From Dethiobacter alkaliphilus (GTDB taxonomy: Bacteria > Bacillota > Dethiobacteria > DTU022 > UBA8154): a stretch of 64,000 nucleotides of DNA. Of the stretch, positions 55,803 through 63,385 are shown piece by piece. Under the pieces are notes generated by a model, which was not told the origin of the DNA, did not search any database, and was given only the letters and a program-made list of their open reading frames with translations. A program made the position numbers and the translations under genes. Numbering within the stretch: the first letter of the stretch is position 1; every line of letters starts with the position of its first letter. Where the stretch lies: positions 1 to 64,000 of the forward strand of contig JAENYV010000007.1 in the NCBI GenBank assembly GCA_016841605.1, read 5' to 3'.

Positions 55803-56719
55803 GGGGCGGAGCGTTTGACAAAACTATGGACCGGTCGGAAGAGGCAAAACTTGCCTTTGCAATGTTGCTTAAACAGGCCCGGAAAAAAGTCGGCTTAACT
55901 CAAAAAGAAATGGCGGAGTCGATTAGTGCATTAACAGGAATAAAGTTCAAAGGGGCTACTTACTGGTATTACGAAAAAGCAAAGAATCTTCCCAGGACAA
56001 TCGAAGAAAAAGAAGCAATTGAAAAAGTGGCCGAGTCGATACTGGCAGGAACTTTAGAAGAGAACTTTTCCGAAAGAAATAATACCGAAAAAGACAACGC
56101 TGGGAACGCCGAGGAAAATAACATTGAGAAAAATAATACCGAAAAAAACAATATGGGAGAGAATGAAAACATGATAGAAAACGCTGAATTAACGGATGAC
56201 CGGACCTACGAGGAACAGATGGAAGATTTAGGTGTAGAAGTGGTAAAAGTTCACAAAATACCTGTCGCTTCTGGTTCTTCAAGTTTACTTAAAAACGATG
56301 ACGACGATTTTAACAAAATCAAAAATACCGTTTGGTTTAAGAAGACCGATGCTAAAAATCTTTCCAAAACACATTTCAACTTTAACGGCAATTACATCAT
56401 GTTGCACAGCGATTTTGTTAAAGAACTTAATTCCGAAAGGGTTAACATCGGTGTCGCAGAATTCCGGGGACAAAAAGTTATCCGGCTCCAGCCAAGCTCA
56501 ACCGGCTATAAAATCAGCAAGAATAAAAAAGTAAGCTTTAAGCTGGGCGCCTCCGGTGTTTCCAAAAAACTTGTTGAAGCAGGAATAAAGCTGGGGATAT
56601 ACGAAGCAAAAAAACTGGCAAGTGGCGGATATATCGGGGTATTAGTTGAAGAAAAGGAAAATGCCCAAAAAGATATTCGGAAAGATGTCAAAAAAGATTC
56701 CGGGGAAGGTGAAAGTTAA
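55799..56719 (+). CDS. Helix-turn-helix protein with an Asn/Glu-rich linker
   Basis: A 306-residue protein. Residues 15-80 contain an XRE-like helix-turn-helix (KQARKKVGLTQKEMAESISAL). Residues about 90-130 are a repetitive linker of N-N-x-E-K/N-N units. The C-terminal domain (residues 150-300) is beta-rich with NFNGNYIMLHSDFVKELN and YKISKNKKVSFKLGASGVSK. Possibly a regulator with a separate sensory or DNA-binding domain; not a known family. The ATG at 55799 overlaps the preceding stop codon. Confidence 0.6.
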   Translation: MRGGAFDKTMDRSEEAKLAFAMLLKQARKKVGLTQKEMAESISALTGIKFKGATYWYYEKAKNLPRTIEEKEAIEKVAESILAGTLEENFSERNNTEKDNAGNAEENNIEKNNTEKNNMGENENMIENAELTDDRTYEEQMEDLGVEVVKVHKIPVASGSSSLLKNDDDDFNKIKNTVWFKKTDAKNLSKTHFNFNGNYIMLHSDFVKELNSERVNIGVAEFRGQKVIRLQPSSTGYKISKNKKVSFKLGASGVSKKLVEAGIKLGIYEAKKLASGGYIGVLVEEKENAQKDIRKDVKKDSGEGES

Positions 56720-56720
56720 G

Positions 56721-57374
56721 ATGGCTGCCATAATGGGTATTGACGCAAGTTTAGACGGCACCGGCATAGCAGTTATCCCGGATGATCCCCGAAAACAGCT
56801 GATACTTAATCAGCGAATCGAATCAAAAAAAAGCGGCGTTTCAAGGCTTCTGGAAATAGAAAAAGAAATTGAAGATATCTTTGATACCATTAAACCTAAA
56901 ATTGTTTGCCTGGAAGGTTATGCCTTCGCCAAGGGCTACCAAGCACACCAGATGGGAGAGCTCGGCGGAGTGCTTCGGCGGATGCTGTATCTGAAAGGTG
57001 CCAGGGTGATCGAAGTTGGACCTTCTCAGGTTAAAAAGTTTGCTACCGGCAAAGGTAACACAAAAAAAGAAATGATTATTTTGAACGTTTATAAACGCTG
57101 GAGCCAGGAGTTTGCAACGAACGATGAAGCAGACGCCTTCGTTTTAGCTAAGATAGGACAGGTTATTATAGCGGCAGAAGCTGGGAGCGGAGACGAGAAC
57201 AAGAAGAAAGGAACGACGGGGGATGAAGCGAAAAACGGTGAGAAGGATAACGGTGAAAAGTTAACGGCTTTCCAGGCGGAAGTAATAGAGGCTTTGATGG
57301 GTAAAAGAACGGATGGCGGCGGGGGCAGAGGTAAGAGGAAAAAAGCCGGGAAGAAGAAGAAGGAGAAAATATGA
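56721..57374 (+). CDS. RuvC-like Holliday junction resolvase
   Basis: A 217-residue RNase H-fold nuclease. The catalytic pattern is visible: GIDASLDGTGIAV (first Asp), CLEGYAFAKGYQAHQMGELG (Glu), EVGPSQVKKFATGKGNTKKE and a terminal NDEADAFVLA (Asp pair). This is the phage RuvC/Crossover-junction endodeoxyribonuclease plan. It resolves branched phage DNA before packaging. The C-terminal 60 residues are Lys/Gly-rich and dispensable-looking. ATG 56721 follows GGGAAGGTGAAAG. Confidence 0.88.
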   Translation: MAAIMGIDASLDGTGIAVIPDDPRKQLILNQRIESKKSGVSRLLEIEKEIEDIFDTIKPKIVCLEGYAFAKGYQAHQMGELGGVLRRMLYLKGARVIEVGPSQVKKFATGKGNTKKEMIILNVYKRWSQEFATNDEADAFVLAKIGQVIIAAEAGSGDENKKKGTTGDEAKNGEKDNGEKLTAFQAEVIEALMGKRTDGGGGRGKRKKAGKKKKEKI

Positions 57375-57393
57375 AAGCGCAGGTGAGCCGGAT

Positions 57394-57990
57394 GTGACTC
57401 ATAAACTTTACTGCAATAAAGTTCTCTTAAGCGACCATGCCCGGGGACGGCTAAGAATCAGAGCCCCGGGCATGAAAGTTAAAACAGCCCAAAACGCTAT
57501 ACAACGTAAAATAGCGGCAGAACAGCGAAAAGGCGTTAGAACCGACTGGGACGGTGCTGTGCAGGTTAGGTTCGATAGCAGGCTTGGGCTTTGGGCGGTG
57601 TGTTATGCGCTGCTGGAAGGCGGCTGGGGAGCAGCGACGATATTCCGTGAAGGGTGGGAAGACGATTTGGAAGAGTGCATTAAGTATCAAGCTACATGCG
57701 ACGATCAGTTAATCTGCGAAATGGCTATAAAACGTTGGGGACTGGAAGAGCAAGTTATCCAGGCTCTGGAAAATTTAACAGGGCTGCAGCAGGCCCTTTT
57801 CAAAGCACGCCGGATGCAGGAAATTACAGGGCAAAAGAGCGGCGTGCCGGAAGAAATAGCCAGCGTGCGGATAATACTCAAGCAGCTGGAGATTATTTAT
57901 GGCTGTAAAGAAGAGGCGGAGCAGCTTTATATCGATAAAATAGAAAAGCTGCGTAAAAAAATAGTGAAAGAAGGAGCTGAGGCGGAATGA
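57394..57990 (+). CDS. MazG-like NTP pyrophosphohydrolase with an N-terminal extension
   Basis: A 198-residue protein. The last 110 residues resemble all-alpha MazG-type pyrophosphohydrolases: CDDQLICEMAIKRWGLEEQV, ENLTGLQQALFKARRM and EEIASVRIILKQLEIIYG, with E-x-x-x-D/E-type metal ligands partly conserved. The first 80 residues (LYCNKVLLSDHARGRLRIRA, GLWAVCYALLEG) form a separate small domain not usually found with MazG. The GTG at 57394 has AGGTGA upstream; the earlier frame overlaps the previous gene heavily. It may remove aberrant or host nucleotides. Confidence 0.65.
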   Translation: MTHKLYCNKVLLSDHARGRLRIRAPGMKVKTAQNAIQRKIAAEQRKGVRTDWDGAVQVRFDSRLGLWAVCYALLEGGWGAATIFREGWEDDLEECIKYQATCDDQLICEMAIKRWGLEEQVIQALENLTGLQQALFKARRMQEITGQKSGVPEEIASVRIILKQLEIIYGCKEEAEQLYIDKIEKLRKKIVKEGAEAE

Positions 57991-58541
57991 GCCAGTTAAT
58001 TGTCGGCTTTTTGCTTGGTGTAGCCATAACATTGTTTAGTCTTTATCTCATTGAGGCGGTCACGATAGGCCGTCTCAATGATTTTGAGCAAGCGGAAATA
58101 GAAGAACGTCTTAAAAAGTTTGAAAGGCAGCGGCAAAAGTTTAAAAATCAAAAAAACGGTTATCAGCCTAAGGTAGGGCTGAGAAATACTAAGCCGCCGA
58201 CGGGCAGTTCAGACGTTGTTTTGAAGTATCAAAAGTGGGACCAGATGATGAAGAATCAAGAGGGTGGACGATATAACAACGGATTACCGGAGCCTAATTA
58301 TCCGCCACCGCCACCGCCACCGAAACAGCCGGAAATGAAAGACAGAAATATTGGAGGTGAACGAATAGTGACGAATATTAGTTTGTCTGCATACGAAGAA
58401 GGCAGGCAAGCCGCAAAGCAATTCAACGGCGATGTAAGTAGAGAGAAAAACCCTTATCCGCACGGTTCTGATAAGTGGCGAAGCTGGAAAAAAGGTTGGA
58501 ATAGTTACTTTGCCTACGGATGGAAAGGATGGCAGAAATGA
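57987..58541 (+). CDS. Membrane protein with an RMF-like C-terminal domain
   Basis: A 184-residue protein. An N-terminal membrane segment (LIVGFLLGVAITLFSLYLI) is followed by a basic region, a Pro run (seven Pro in NYPPPPPPPK), and a C-terminal domain YEEGRQAAKQFNGDVSREKNPY then WRSWKKGWN. That last part matches the ribosome-modulation-factor/CrpP pattern of small proteins. The membrane anchoring of such a domain is unusual. Function unknown. Confidence 0.6.
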   Translation: MSQLIVGFLLGVAITLFSLYLIEAVTIGRLNDFEQAEIEERLKKFERQRQKFKNQKNGYQPKVGLRNTKPPTGSSDVVLKYQKWDQMMKNQEGGRYNNGLPEPNYPPPPPPPKQPEMKDRNIGGERIVTNISLSAYEEGRQAAKQFNGDVSREKNPYPHGSDKWRSWKKGWNSYFAYGWKGWQK

Positions 58542-58672
58542 TGATAGGTAAAATTTGTTTAATTGCGGTTATGCTCGTTTTAACGGCTGCTGTTTATGCT
58601 GTATTAGAATATCGTCCTAAGTCGTATAGCGTTCCAAAGCCGCCATTACCAAAGTCAACAAAAGGAGAGTGA
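58538..58672 (+). CDS. Tiny membrane protein
   Basis: A 44-residue protein with one membrane segment (ICLIAVMLVLTAAVYAVLEY) and a Pro-rich tail. Its ATG overlaps the previous stop (ATGA), and the ribosome site of the next gene lies in its last codons. Not seen as a known family. Confidence 0.5.
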   Translation: MMIGKICLIAVMLVLTAAVYAVLEYRPKSYSVPKPPLPKSTKGE

Positions 58673-58678
58673 AAAGTA

Positions 58679-59068
58679 ATGCTTATAGACGCTACAACGC
58701 CGGTTAAAGATTTCATGGATTTTCTTAACGAAAAGGAATTGTGTCAAGTTCCCTGCAAAGTAGTTTTCCTTCCTGACAATGACTCCGTAAAAGGTGAAGC
58801 AGAGACAGGCCTTGCGGTTTATCTCCCCTGGTCTGAATTGATGTATGTTGCAGGGGATTTGTCAGGTATTGAGAATTTAACTCCGGAAGAACAGCACGAA
58901 ACAGTTTTGCAGTCAGTGGCGCATGAGTATATTCATCATATTCAGCACATTGAAAACAGGGACTTTGACGAAGACGAAGCGAACAGTCGGGCAGAGGAAT
59001 ATGTAAAAGAGTTTTGCGAGAGAAGAGAGGCTGAAACAGAAAAGAAGTTAGAAAAATTGTTTCCCTAG
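58679..59068 (+). CDS. Small zinc metalloprotease-like protein
   Basis: A 129-residue protein with the motif AHEYIHHIQHIENRDFDEDE near residue 84, where H-E-x-x-H is the usual zinc site, and EANSRAEEYVKEF following as a possible third ligand region. The layout resembles compact gluzincin/ImmA-type proteins. In phages such proteases can destroy a repressor or a host factor, but no target is evident. AAAGGAGAGTG precedes ATG 58679. Confidence 0.6.
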   Translation: MLIDATTPVKDFMDFLNEKELCQVPCKVVFLPDNDSVKGEAETGLAVYLPWSELMYVAGDLSGIENLTPEEQHETVLQSVAHEYIHHIQHIENRDFDEDEANSRAEEYVKEFCERREAETEKKLEKLFP

Positions 59069-59089
59069 ATGCGGAGCCATAGAAATAAA

Positions 59090-59125
59090 TACGTTTTTTA
59101 AAACGTAAATACGTTCGTGAACGTA
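59090..59125. promoter_or_regulatory. Two tandem inverted repeats (operator-like)
   Basis: TACGTTTT-TT-AAAACGTA (59090-59107) and TACGTTC-GT-GAACGTA (59110-59125) lie back to back, starting 20 bases apart, about two helical turns. They share TACGTT half-sites. They sit directly before the ribosome site of the gene at 59147, a good place for an operator bound by a dimeric regulator. Confidence 0.65.
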
Positions 59126-59146
59126 AAAACAGGAGGAAGAGCAAAA

Positions 59147-59506
59147 ATGAACAGTGAAATGCCAGCCAGAACGCTTTATGAAATTATCGAAGACGCTCAA
59201 GATGGTAAAATGCCGTCGCACGAAGAGTGCTATTACGCCTTGTTAGCGTATCAGGCTATGTTTACCCTGGATCATCATAAATTAATAGACGAATTGATGG
59301 AGGAAAAAAGGCCAGCAGAATTTATCAGAAAAATAAGGGCTGAAAATTCGTTTAATATGGTTAAAAAAGCTTTAAGTAAACTGCCTAAAGAGTGGTTAGT
59401 CTGGAACAACGATCCCATGAATTCTGAATATCAGAAGTTCAGAAAAATGGGAAAAATGATTTTTGAAAAAGTAATTGCTAAAGATGAACAGGAGGAAAAC
59501 AAATGA
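59147..59506 (+). CDS. Hypothetical helical protein
   Basis: A 119-residue helical protein: TLYEIIEDAQDGKMPSHEEC, ALLAYQAMFTLDHHKLID and KLPKEWLVWNNDPMNSEYQK. ATG 59147 follows AGGAGG by ten bases and lies downstream of the tandem inverted repeats, so it may be the first gene of its own transcription unit. Unknown family. Confidence 0.6.
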   Translation: MNSEMPARTLYEIIEDAQDGKMPSHEECYYALLAYQAMFTLDHHKLIDELMEEKRPAEFIRKIRAENSFNMVKKALSKLPKEWLVWNNDPMNSEYQKFRKMGKMIFEKVIAKDEQEENK

Positions 59507-59832
59507 ATATCGATAATGGGCACTTAGTAAAGCTAATGAGCGACGAGGCTGCAAACCTTTTTGCAGAAAAAGTAAAACAGAGGGATTTAGAAAAAAGGAA
59601 AATCTTTCTTTCCAAGATGGAAGAAGCAAAAGAAGATATCGAAAAACAAAGCTACATTCCAATCCCGGAAGAACTTAATGTTGCAGCAGAAAAGAAACTC
59701 GCAGGGAAAGACGAAGCTTACGTTAGTTTGACCAGCGGTGGCAAGCTTTCAAAGTGGGCGGCGAAACAGCGGGCGAAACAGAGGAAGGCTAAACGGAAGA
59801 TGCAGAAAGAAAGCAGGAGGAAAAATTGGTGA
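59503..59832 (+). CDS. Hypothetical basic coiled-coil protein
   Basis: A 109-residue protein with charged helices (VKQRDLEKRKIFLSKMEEAK) and a very basic end (KWAAKQRAKQRKAKRKMQKE). The basic tail suggests nucleic-acid contact. Its 3' end overlaps the HD-domain gene start. Unknown family. Confidence 0.55.
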   Translation: MNIDNGHLVKLMSDEAANLFAEKVKQRDLEKRKIFLSKMEEAKEDIEKQSYIPIPEELNVAAEKKLAGKDEAYVSLTSGGKLSKWAAKQRAKQRKAKRKMQKESRRKNW

Positions 59833-60410
59833 GAAAAGGCGACTGGATCGAAACTTACACAGGAAAAAAGTTCTGGCCCTTGGATCCTCGTCGGGAAGAC
59901 ATCTGCATTGAGGACATTGCCCATGGGCTTTCTAATATCTGCCGCTATAACGGGCAGTGCAAATTCTTCTTTTCGGTGGCCCAGCACAGCCTGAATTGCG
60001 TTGAATATATCGCCCGGCGGAACATGTTTCAATATCCCGGTCGAAAGCGGTTGCAGCTGCTCTGCCTGTTGCACGATGCGGCCGAAGCGTATATTTCCGA
60101 TGTTTCCAAGCCGGTCAAGCCATTTTTGCCGGGATTCAGAGAAATCGAAAACAAGATTATGGCGGCAATATACGAGGCATTGAATGTGCGGCCGCCAAAT
60201 GCATTTGAGAAGAAGATGGTCAAGTATGTAGATAAAGTAATGTTGGCTACTGAGGCCCGGGTCTTGATGACCTGCGACGGATGGGGAGACTGGATTAAAG
60301 ATATTGAACCGGACGAAGAGATGGTAATACGTGGAGAATACCCCATAGCTGTGAAGGAGAGGTATTTGACGGAGCTGGGAAAACTGCTTGACGGGGAAGA
60401 TACAGGATGA
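59829..60410 (+). CDS. HD-domain 5'-deoxynucleotidase (YfbR-like)
   Basis: A 193-residue HD hydrolase: SVAQHSLNCVEYI with one metal His, LLHDAAEAYISDVSKPVK with the HD pair, and a C-terminal YVDKVMLATEARVL. It resembles YfbR, which dephosphorylates deoxynucleoside monophosphates. With dUTPase, ThyX and MazG-like proteins it may steer nucleotide pools. Start: TTG 59826 or GTG 59829; AGGAGG (59815-59820) suits either. The gene overlaps the previous one. Confidence 0.8.
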   Translation: MRKGDWIETYTGKKFWPLDPRREDICIEDIAHGLSNICRYNGQCKFFFSVAQHSLNCVEYIARRNMFQYPGRKRLQLLCLLHDAAEAYISDVSKPVKPFLPGFREIENKIMAAIYEALNVRPPNAFEKKMVKYVDKVMLATEARVLMTCDGWGDWIKDIEPDEEMVIRGEYPIAVKERYLTELGKLLDGEDTG

Positions 60411-60466
60411 ATCAATGCCCGGGCATTTATTTTAACTCCTAAAAAAGAGAAAGGATATAAAAAACC

Positions 60467-61591
60467 ATGCAAATCAAAGCGAACCGTGCTGAACTAATTC
60501 AAAAATGTTCCATAATTGAACATGCCATGCCGAGACGTAGTGATATTTCTTCTTTGCCGTGTATAAACGGTATCCACGCTGAGAAAAAGGGAAATATTTT
60601 AACCCTTACAACTAACAACCTGGAAATGGCGATAAAAACACGGATGGAGGTAGACGGTAACGGAGCCGGAGATAGCAATGACGGAACCGGGGCGACGATT
60701 CTTAATAAGAAATTCATTCCCGTTTTAAAAAAACTTCCGGACGTTGAAGTAGAGCTTTTTGTTGATGAAGACAGCAACCGGGCAAATATCAAGTGCGGCA
60801 AGTCTGAATTCAACCTTTCCGGCATGGATGCGGAAGAGTTCCCGGAATTTACCGAAACGTATAAAACTTGGCAGACTGTAAAGTTAGATGCTAAAGAACT
60901 GCTTGACATTATCGACAAGACTACTTACTGCGTATCGGCTGATTCCGGCAAGCAAGCTTTTCAGGGAGTTTTGTTCTTCTGCAAAGAAAACAAGCTCATT
61001 TGCATGTCGTCCGATACTTACCGGCTTGTGCGGTATGCGAAAGAATTTAGCACAGACCAGTCTTTCAGGGTGCTTATTCCCGGCAAGGCTCTGTCGGAAG
61101 TTGCAAGGATAGTTATGGACGATGACGGTGCTATTACAATGTATATCGGTGACAGTGAAGTTGTCTTTGAGCACGACGATTATACTGTTTCCTGCCGGCT
61201 GTTTAACAGCAGGGATTACCCGGACCTTGAGCACGTCTTTCCAAAAGAGGCTAAGACTACTTTGAACGCTTCTCCGGCACTGTTTGGCAAAATACTCGAC
61301 AGGGCAACACTGGTTGCCGACATGGACTTGTGTATAAGTATAAACGACGGAATGATGACGGTTAAAGCCGAGGAAGAAACCGGCTCCATGAAAGAGGAAC
61401 TGTCGGTTGAGGTGATGAGCGGAGAAGAGTTGGAACGCGTATTTTTTGCGCCAAAGTTCCTTTTGGAACCGCTGCGGCGGTTTGGCGGCAATGGATACTT
61501 GGAAATTCAATTTAACGGTGAATTTGGCCCGTGTATCATGCAGGACGAAAATTATAAATGTTTGGTGCTGCCGATTAAGAAGGAAAGGTAA
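60467..61591 (+). CDS. dnaN: DNA polymerase III beta subunit (sliding clamp)
   Basis: A 374-residue beta clamp, the usual length. The three repeats of the clamp are discernible: NRAELIQKCSIIEHAMPRRS, KLDAKELLDIIDKTTYCVSA, and TLNASPALFGKILDRATLVA, with the C-terminal FLLEPLRRFGGNGYLEIQ. It encircles DNA to tether polymerase. A phage-encoded clamp with no phage DNA polymerase seen in this window suggests it recruits the host replicase. AGAGAAAGGATATAA precedes ATG 60467. Confidence 0.93.
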   Translation: MQIKANRAELIQKCSIIEHAMPRRSDISSLPCINGIHAEKKGNILTLTTNNLEMAIKTRMEVDGNGAGDSNDGTGATILNKKFIPVLKKLPDVEVELFVDEDSNRANIKCGKSEFNLSGMDAEEFPEFTETYKTWQTVKLDAKELLDIIDKTTYCVSADSGKQAFQGVLFFCKENKLICMSSDTYRLVRYAKEFSTDQSFRVLIPGKALSEVARIVMDDDGAITMYIGDSEVVFEHDDYTVSCRLFNSRDYPDLEHVFPKEAKTTLNASPALFGKILDRATLVADMDLCISINDGMMTVKAEEETGSMKEELSVEVMSGEELERVFFAPKFLLEPLRRFGGNGYLEIQFNGEFGPCIMQDENYKCLVLPIKKER

Positions 61592-61646
61592 AGATATGGG
61601 AGGCTTTAAAAACTCTAAAAAAACGAAGCGAAGGTGATTAAGTCTT

Positions 61647-61916
61647 ATGAATTGGCGCCGAACTAAAAAGGCTTTGAAAAAATTGCGAATTGGGCGGCCT
61701 ATAACACGGAAAGAGCGAGAAGTCTGTTTTAAATTTGTCAGAAAAATTTTCAGAAAAAATATCAGAAATTTTATAAAAAATACAGAAAAATTTGTTTCCG
61801 AAGCAGTAATAAAATTTGCAGAAATATATGAGAGGCTTCGGAATCAGCCCGGCGTCATCTTCGGAGAAGAATCTGCTTTTATGTTTTCAGAAGTGAAGAG
61901 AGACGGACATGAGTAA
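61647..61916 (+). CDS. Small basic hypothetical protein
   Basis: An 89-residue protein with a basic N-terminal half (NWRRTKKALKKLRIGRPITR) and amphipathic helices. Unknown family. It overlaps the next small gene by eight bases. Confidence 0.5.
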   Translation: MNWRRTKKALKKLRIGRPITRKEREVCFKFVRKIFRKNIRNFIKNTEKFVSEAVIKFAEIYERLRNQPGVIFGEESAFMFSEVKRDGHE

Positions 61917-62064
61917 TTGCCCACTATATCAACCGCTGGATATAACTGTCGATATAACGGAAATTGCCACTGACAGAAAAAATTGCGGAACATGCTGTAA
62001 CTGGGATGACGAATTAGGTAAGTGCCGAGAAGAAGAAAAGTTAAAAAAGGGGGTCCGACATTGA
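61909..62064 (+). CDS. Small zinc-ribbon-like protein
   Basis: A 51-residue protein: NCPLYQPLDITVDITEIATD, then NCGTCCNWDDELGKCREEE, a Cys-rich segment with C-x2-C-C. Overlaps both neighbours. Likely a metal-binding adaptor; no family. Confidence 0.5.
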   Translation: MSNCPLYQPLDITVDITEIATDRKNCGTCCNWDDELGKCREEEKLKKGVRH

Positions 62065-62516
62065 ATTATATCGAAGAAGCAGAAAAGTATCTCAGACATT
62101 ACAATGATTTATACAGAAGTCTTAGAAATATGAACAAAGAAAGGGCTCGCTTAATAGGCCATGCCGGACCGAAAGGTTATCCAACGCTTGACTATACGCA
62201 ACCTATAGGCAGCGGTGGCAGTGGGCAGGACGATGCTTACAATATTTTATTTAAAATAAAAACATTAACAGAAAATATTAAAAAAACTGAACAAAAATTA
62301 GAAGAAATAGAAAAAGTATTGTCTGAAATAAGCCGTGAACCAGGCTCAGAATTATACGGAGACATTTTAAAGAAATGGTATATTGAAAAAGTTTCCAGAG
62401 AAGAAATAGCGCTTGAATCGCAATACTGCGAACGTAATATCTATAAACTTAAAAATAAAGCTATTCGCAAGTTTGCAATTAATTTGTTTGGACTCGATGC
62501 AGTGAATATTTTATGA
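62061..62516 (+). CDS. Late-gene regulator (sigma-like, ArpU/RinA/DUF1492 type)
   Basis: A 151-residue protein. The N-terminal two thirds are helical (YIEEAEKYLRHYNDLYRSLR, then TENIKKTEQKLEEIEKVLSE). The C-terminal region KKWYIEKVSREEIALESQYC followed by ERNIYKLKNKAIRKFA is a sigma-70 region 4-like helix-turn-helix. Proteins of this type stand at the end of early operons and switch on late genes upstream of terminase. TTG 62061 follows AAGGGGG; earlier in-frame starts overlap the zinc-ribbon gene. Confidence 0.75.
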   Translation: MNYIEEAEKYLRHYNDLYRSLRNMNKERARLIGHAGPKGYPTLDYTQPIGSGGSGQDDAYNILFKIKTLTENIKKTEQKLEEIEKVLSEISREPGSELYGDILKKWYIEKVSREEIALESQYCERNIYKLKNKAIRKFAINLFGLDAVNIL

Positions 62517-62592
62517 TTAAATTTTCTGATAATGAGTGCAAAAAGAGTGCATTGTTTTTAACTTAAAAAGGTGTTAATATGGTAATGGTAAG

Positions 62593-62616
62593 CCGTCCCC
62601 AAAAGGGCGGTTTTTT
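62593..62616 (+). terminator. Rho-independent terminator after the late regulator
   Basis: CCGTCC and GGGCGG form a stem with one G-T pair around CCAAAA, followed by six T residues. Confidence 0.75.
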
Positions 62617-62676
62617 GGTTGCAGGAAAATTCATCCTTTTGGCGAATTAATTGTCGAAAAGGGGTGAATAAATGGC

Positions 62677-62904
62677 ATGGATGCTTTAAAAATTGACAGT
62701 TCCCAAACAATGCAGTTAATGACAGAATCATTTTTTATGCCGCTGATTAAGCTTGTAATTATTGAAGCTGCTATTACATTGATTTTTTATTTTATTTTAC
62801 GAAACACTCCGGGCCAAGTATTGCCTGCATTAGTTAAGTTTTTGTATATAATCTGTGTTTTACTTGCTGCTGGTTATTGGTTTTTTAATATTTTTCTAAA
62901 ATAA
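62677..62904 (+). CDS. Small two-span membrane protein
   Basis: A 75-residue protein with two membrane segments (VIIEAAITLIFYFIL and ALVKFLYIICVLLAAGYWFF). The ATG at 62677 is the only useful start near GGGGTG; a second ATG 5 bases earlier opens a frame that stops after five codons. It stands alone between two terminators. Function unknown. Confidence 0.55.
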   Translation: MDALKIDSSQTMQLMTESFFMPLIKLVIIEAAITLIFYFILRNTPGQVLPALVKFLYIICVLLAAGYWFFNIFLK

Positions 62905-62938
62905 TTAATAAAATTTTATAATAGAACCTTACAAAGAA

Positions 62939-62966
62939 AAGACCCGCCTGAAAAAAGGCGGGTCTT
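62939..62966. terminator. Bidirectional terminator
   Basis: AAGACCCGCC (62939-62948) and GGCGGGTCTT (62957-62966) form a perfect 10-bp stem around TGAAAAAA. T-rich DNA on one side and A-rich on the other suit both the rightward gene and the leftward genes that converge here. Confidence 0.85.
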
Positions 62967-62985
62967 GGTTATAAAAGATATTATT

Positions 62986-63162
62986 TTATTTACAGAGTTC
63001 ATCCAGTGTCACCTTGAGAATAGCTGCAAGTTTTTTTGCAGTGGAAACCTTACAGTTTCCGTATCTTTCGATATCCTCTATCGTCCGAACAGGGACGCCA
63101 GAGGTCTCGGACAGTTTGCGAACACTAAATCCTTGTTTCATGCGAATTTGTTTCAGTTGCAT
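62986..63162 (-). CDS. Small XRE-type regulator
   Basis: A 58-residue leftward helix-turn-helix protein: QLKQIRMKQGFSVRKLSETS, then GVPVRTIEDIERYGNCKVST and AAILKVTLDELCK. This is a complete minimal XRE domain. GGAGG lies seven bases before its ATG at 63162. It is the second gene of a small leftward unit that runs against the early operon, and could set the late switch. Confidence 0.8.
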   Translation of the reverse strand: MQLKQIRMKQGFSVRKLSETSGVPVRTIEDIERYGNCKVSTAKKLAAILKVTLDELCK

Positions 63163-63163
63163 A

Positions 63164-63325
63164 TTACTTCCTCCTAATAATGTTGCAGATGGTTATACCG
63201 ACTGCCACAGACAAGATTACTAATGCTATCAGCGATATCTTGCCGGAGACAGCAGCCGGCCAGTCAAAAAATATTAGCGTTAATAGCCAGATAGCAATAA
63301 CTAAAGTGTTTATCCATTTGACCAT
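63164..63325 (-). CDS. Small leftward membrane protein
   Basis: A 53-residue protein with two membrane segments (INTLVIAIWLLTLIFF and ISLIALVILSVAVGITI). It ends two bases before the start of the XRE gene, whose ribosome site is within its last codons, so the two genes are co-expressed. Function unknown. Confidence 0.6.
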   Translation of the reverse strand: MVKWINTLVIAIWLLTLIFFDWPAAVSGKISLIALVILSVAVGITICNIIRRK

Positions 63326-63353
63326 AGTTTAAAAAGTGGATATAATATAATTA

Positions 63354-63377
63354 AGGGGAGGGAGGTTTCCCTCCCCT
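63354..63377. terminator. GC-rich hairpin between leftward genes
   Basis: AGGGGAGGGA (63354-63363) and TCCCTCCCCT (63368-63377) pair around GGTT. On the minus strand it is followed by TTAATTATATTAT, a weak T-rich tail, and it sits nine bases after the stop of the gene at 63386, so it probably terminates that gene. Confidence 0.65.
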
Positions 63378-63385
63378 GTGGGGCC

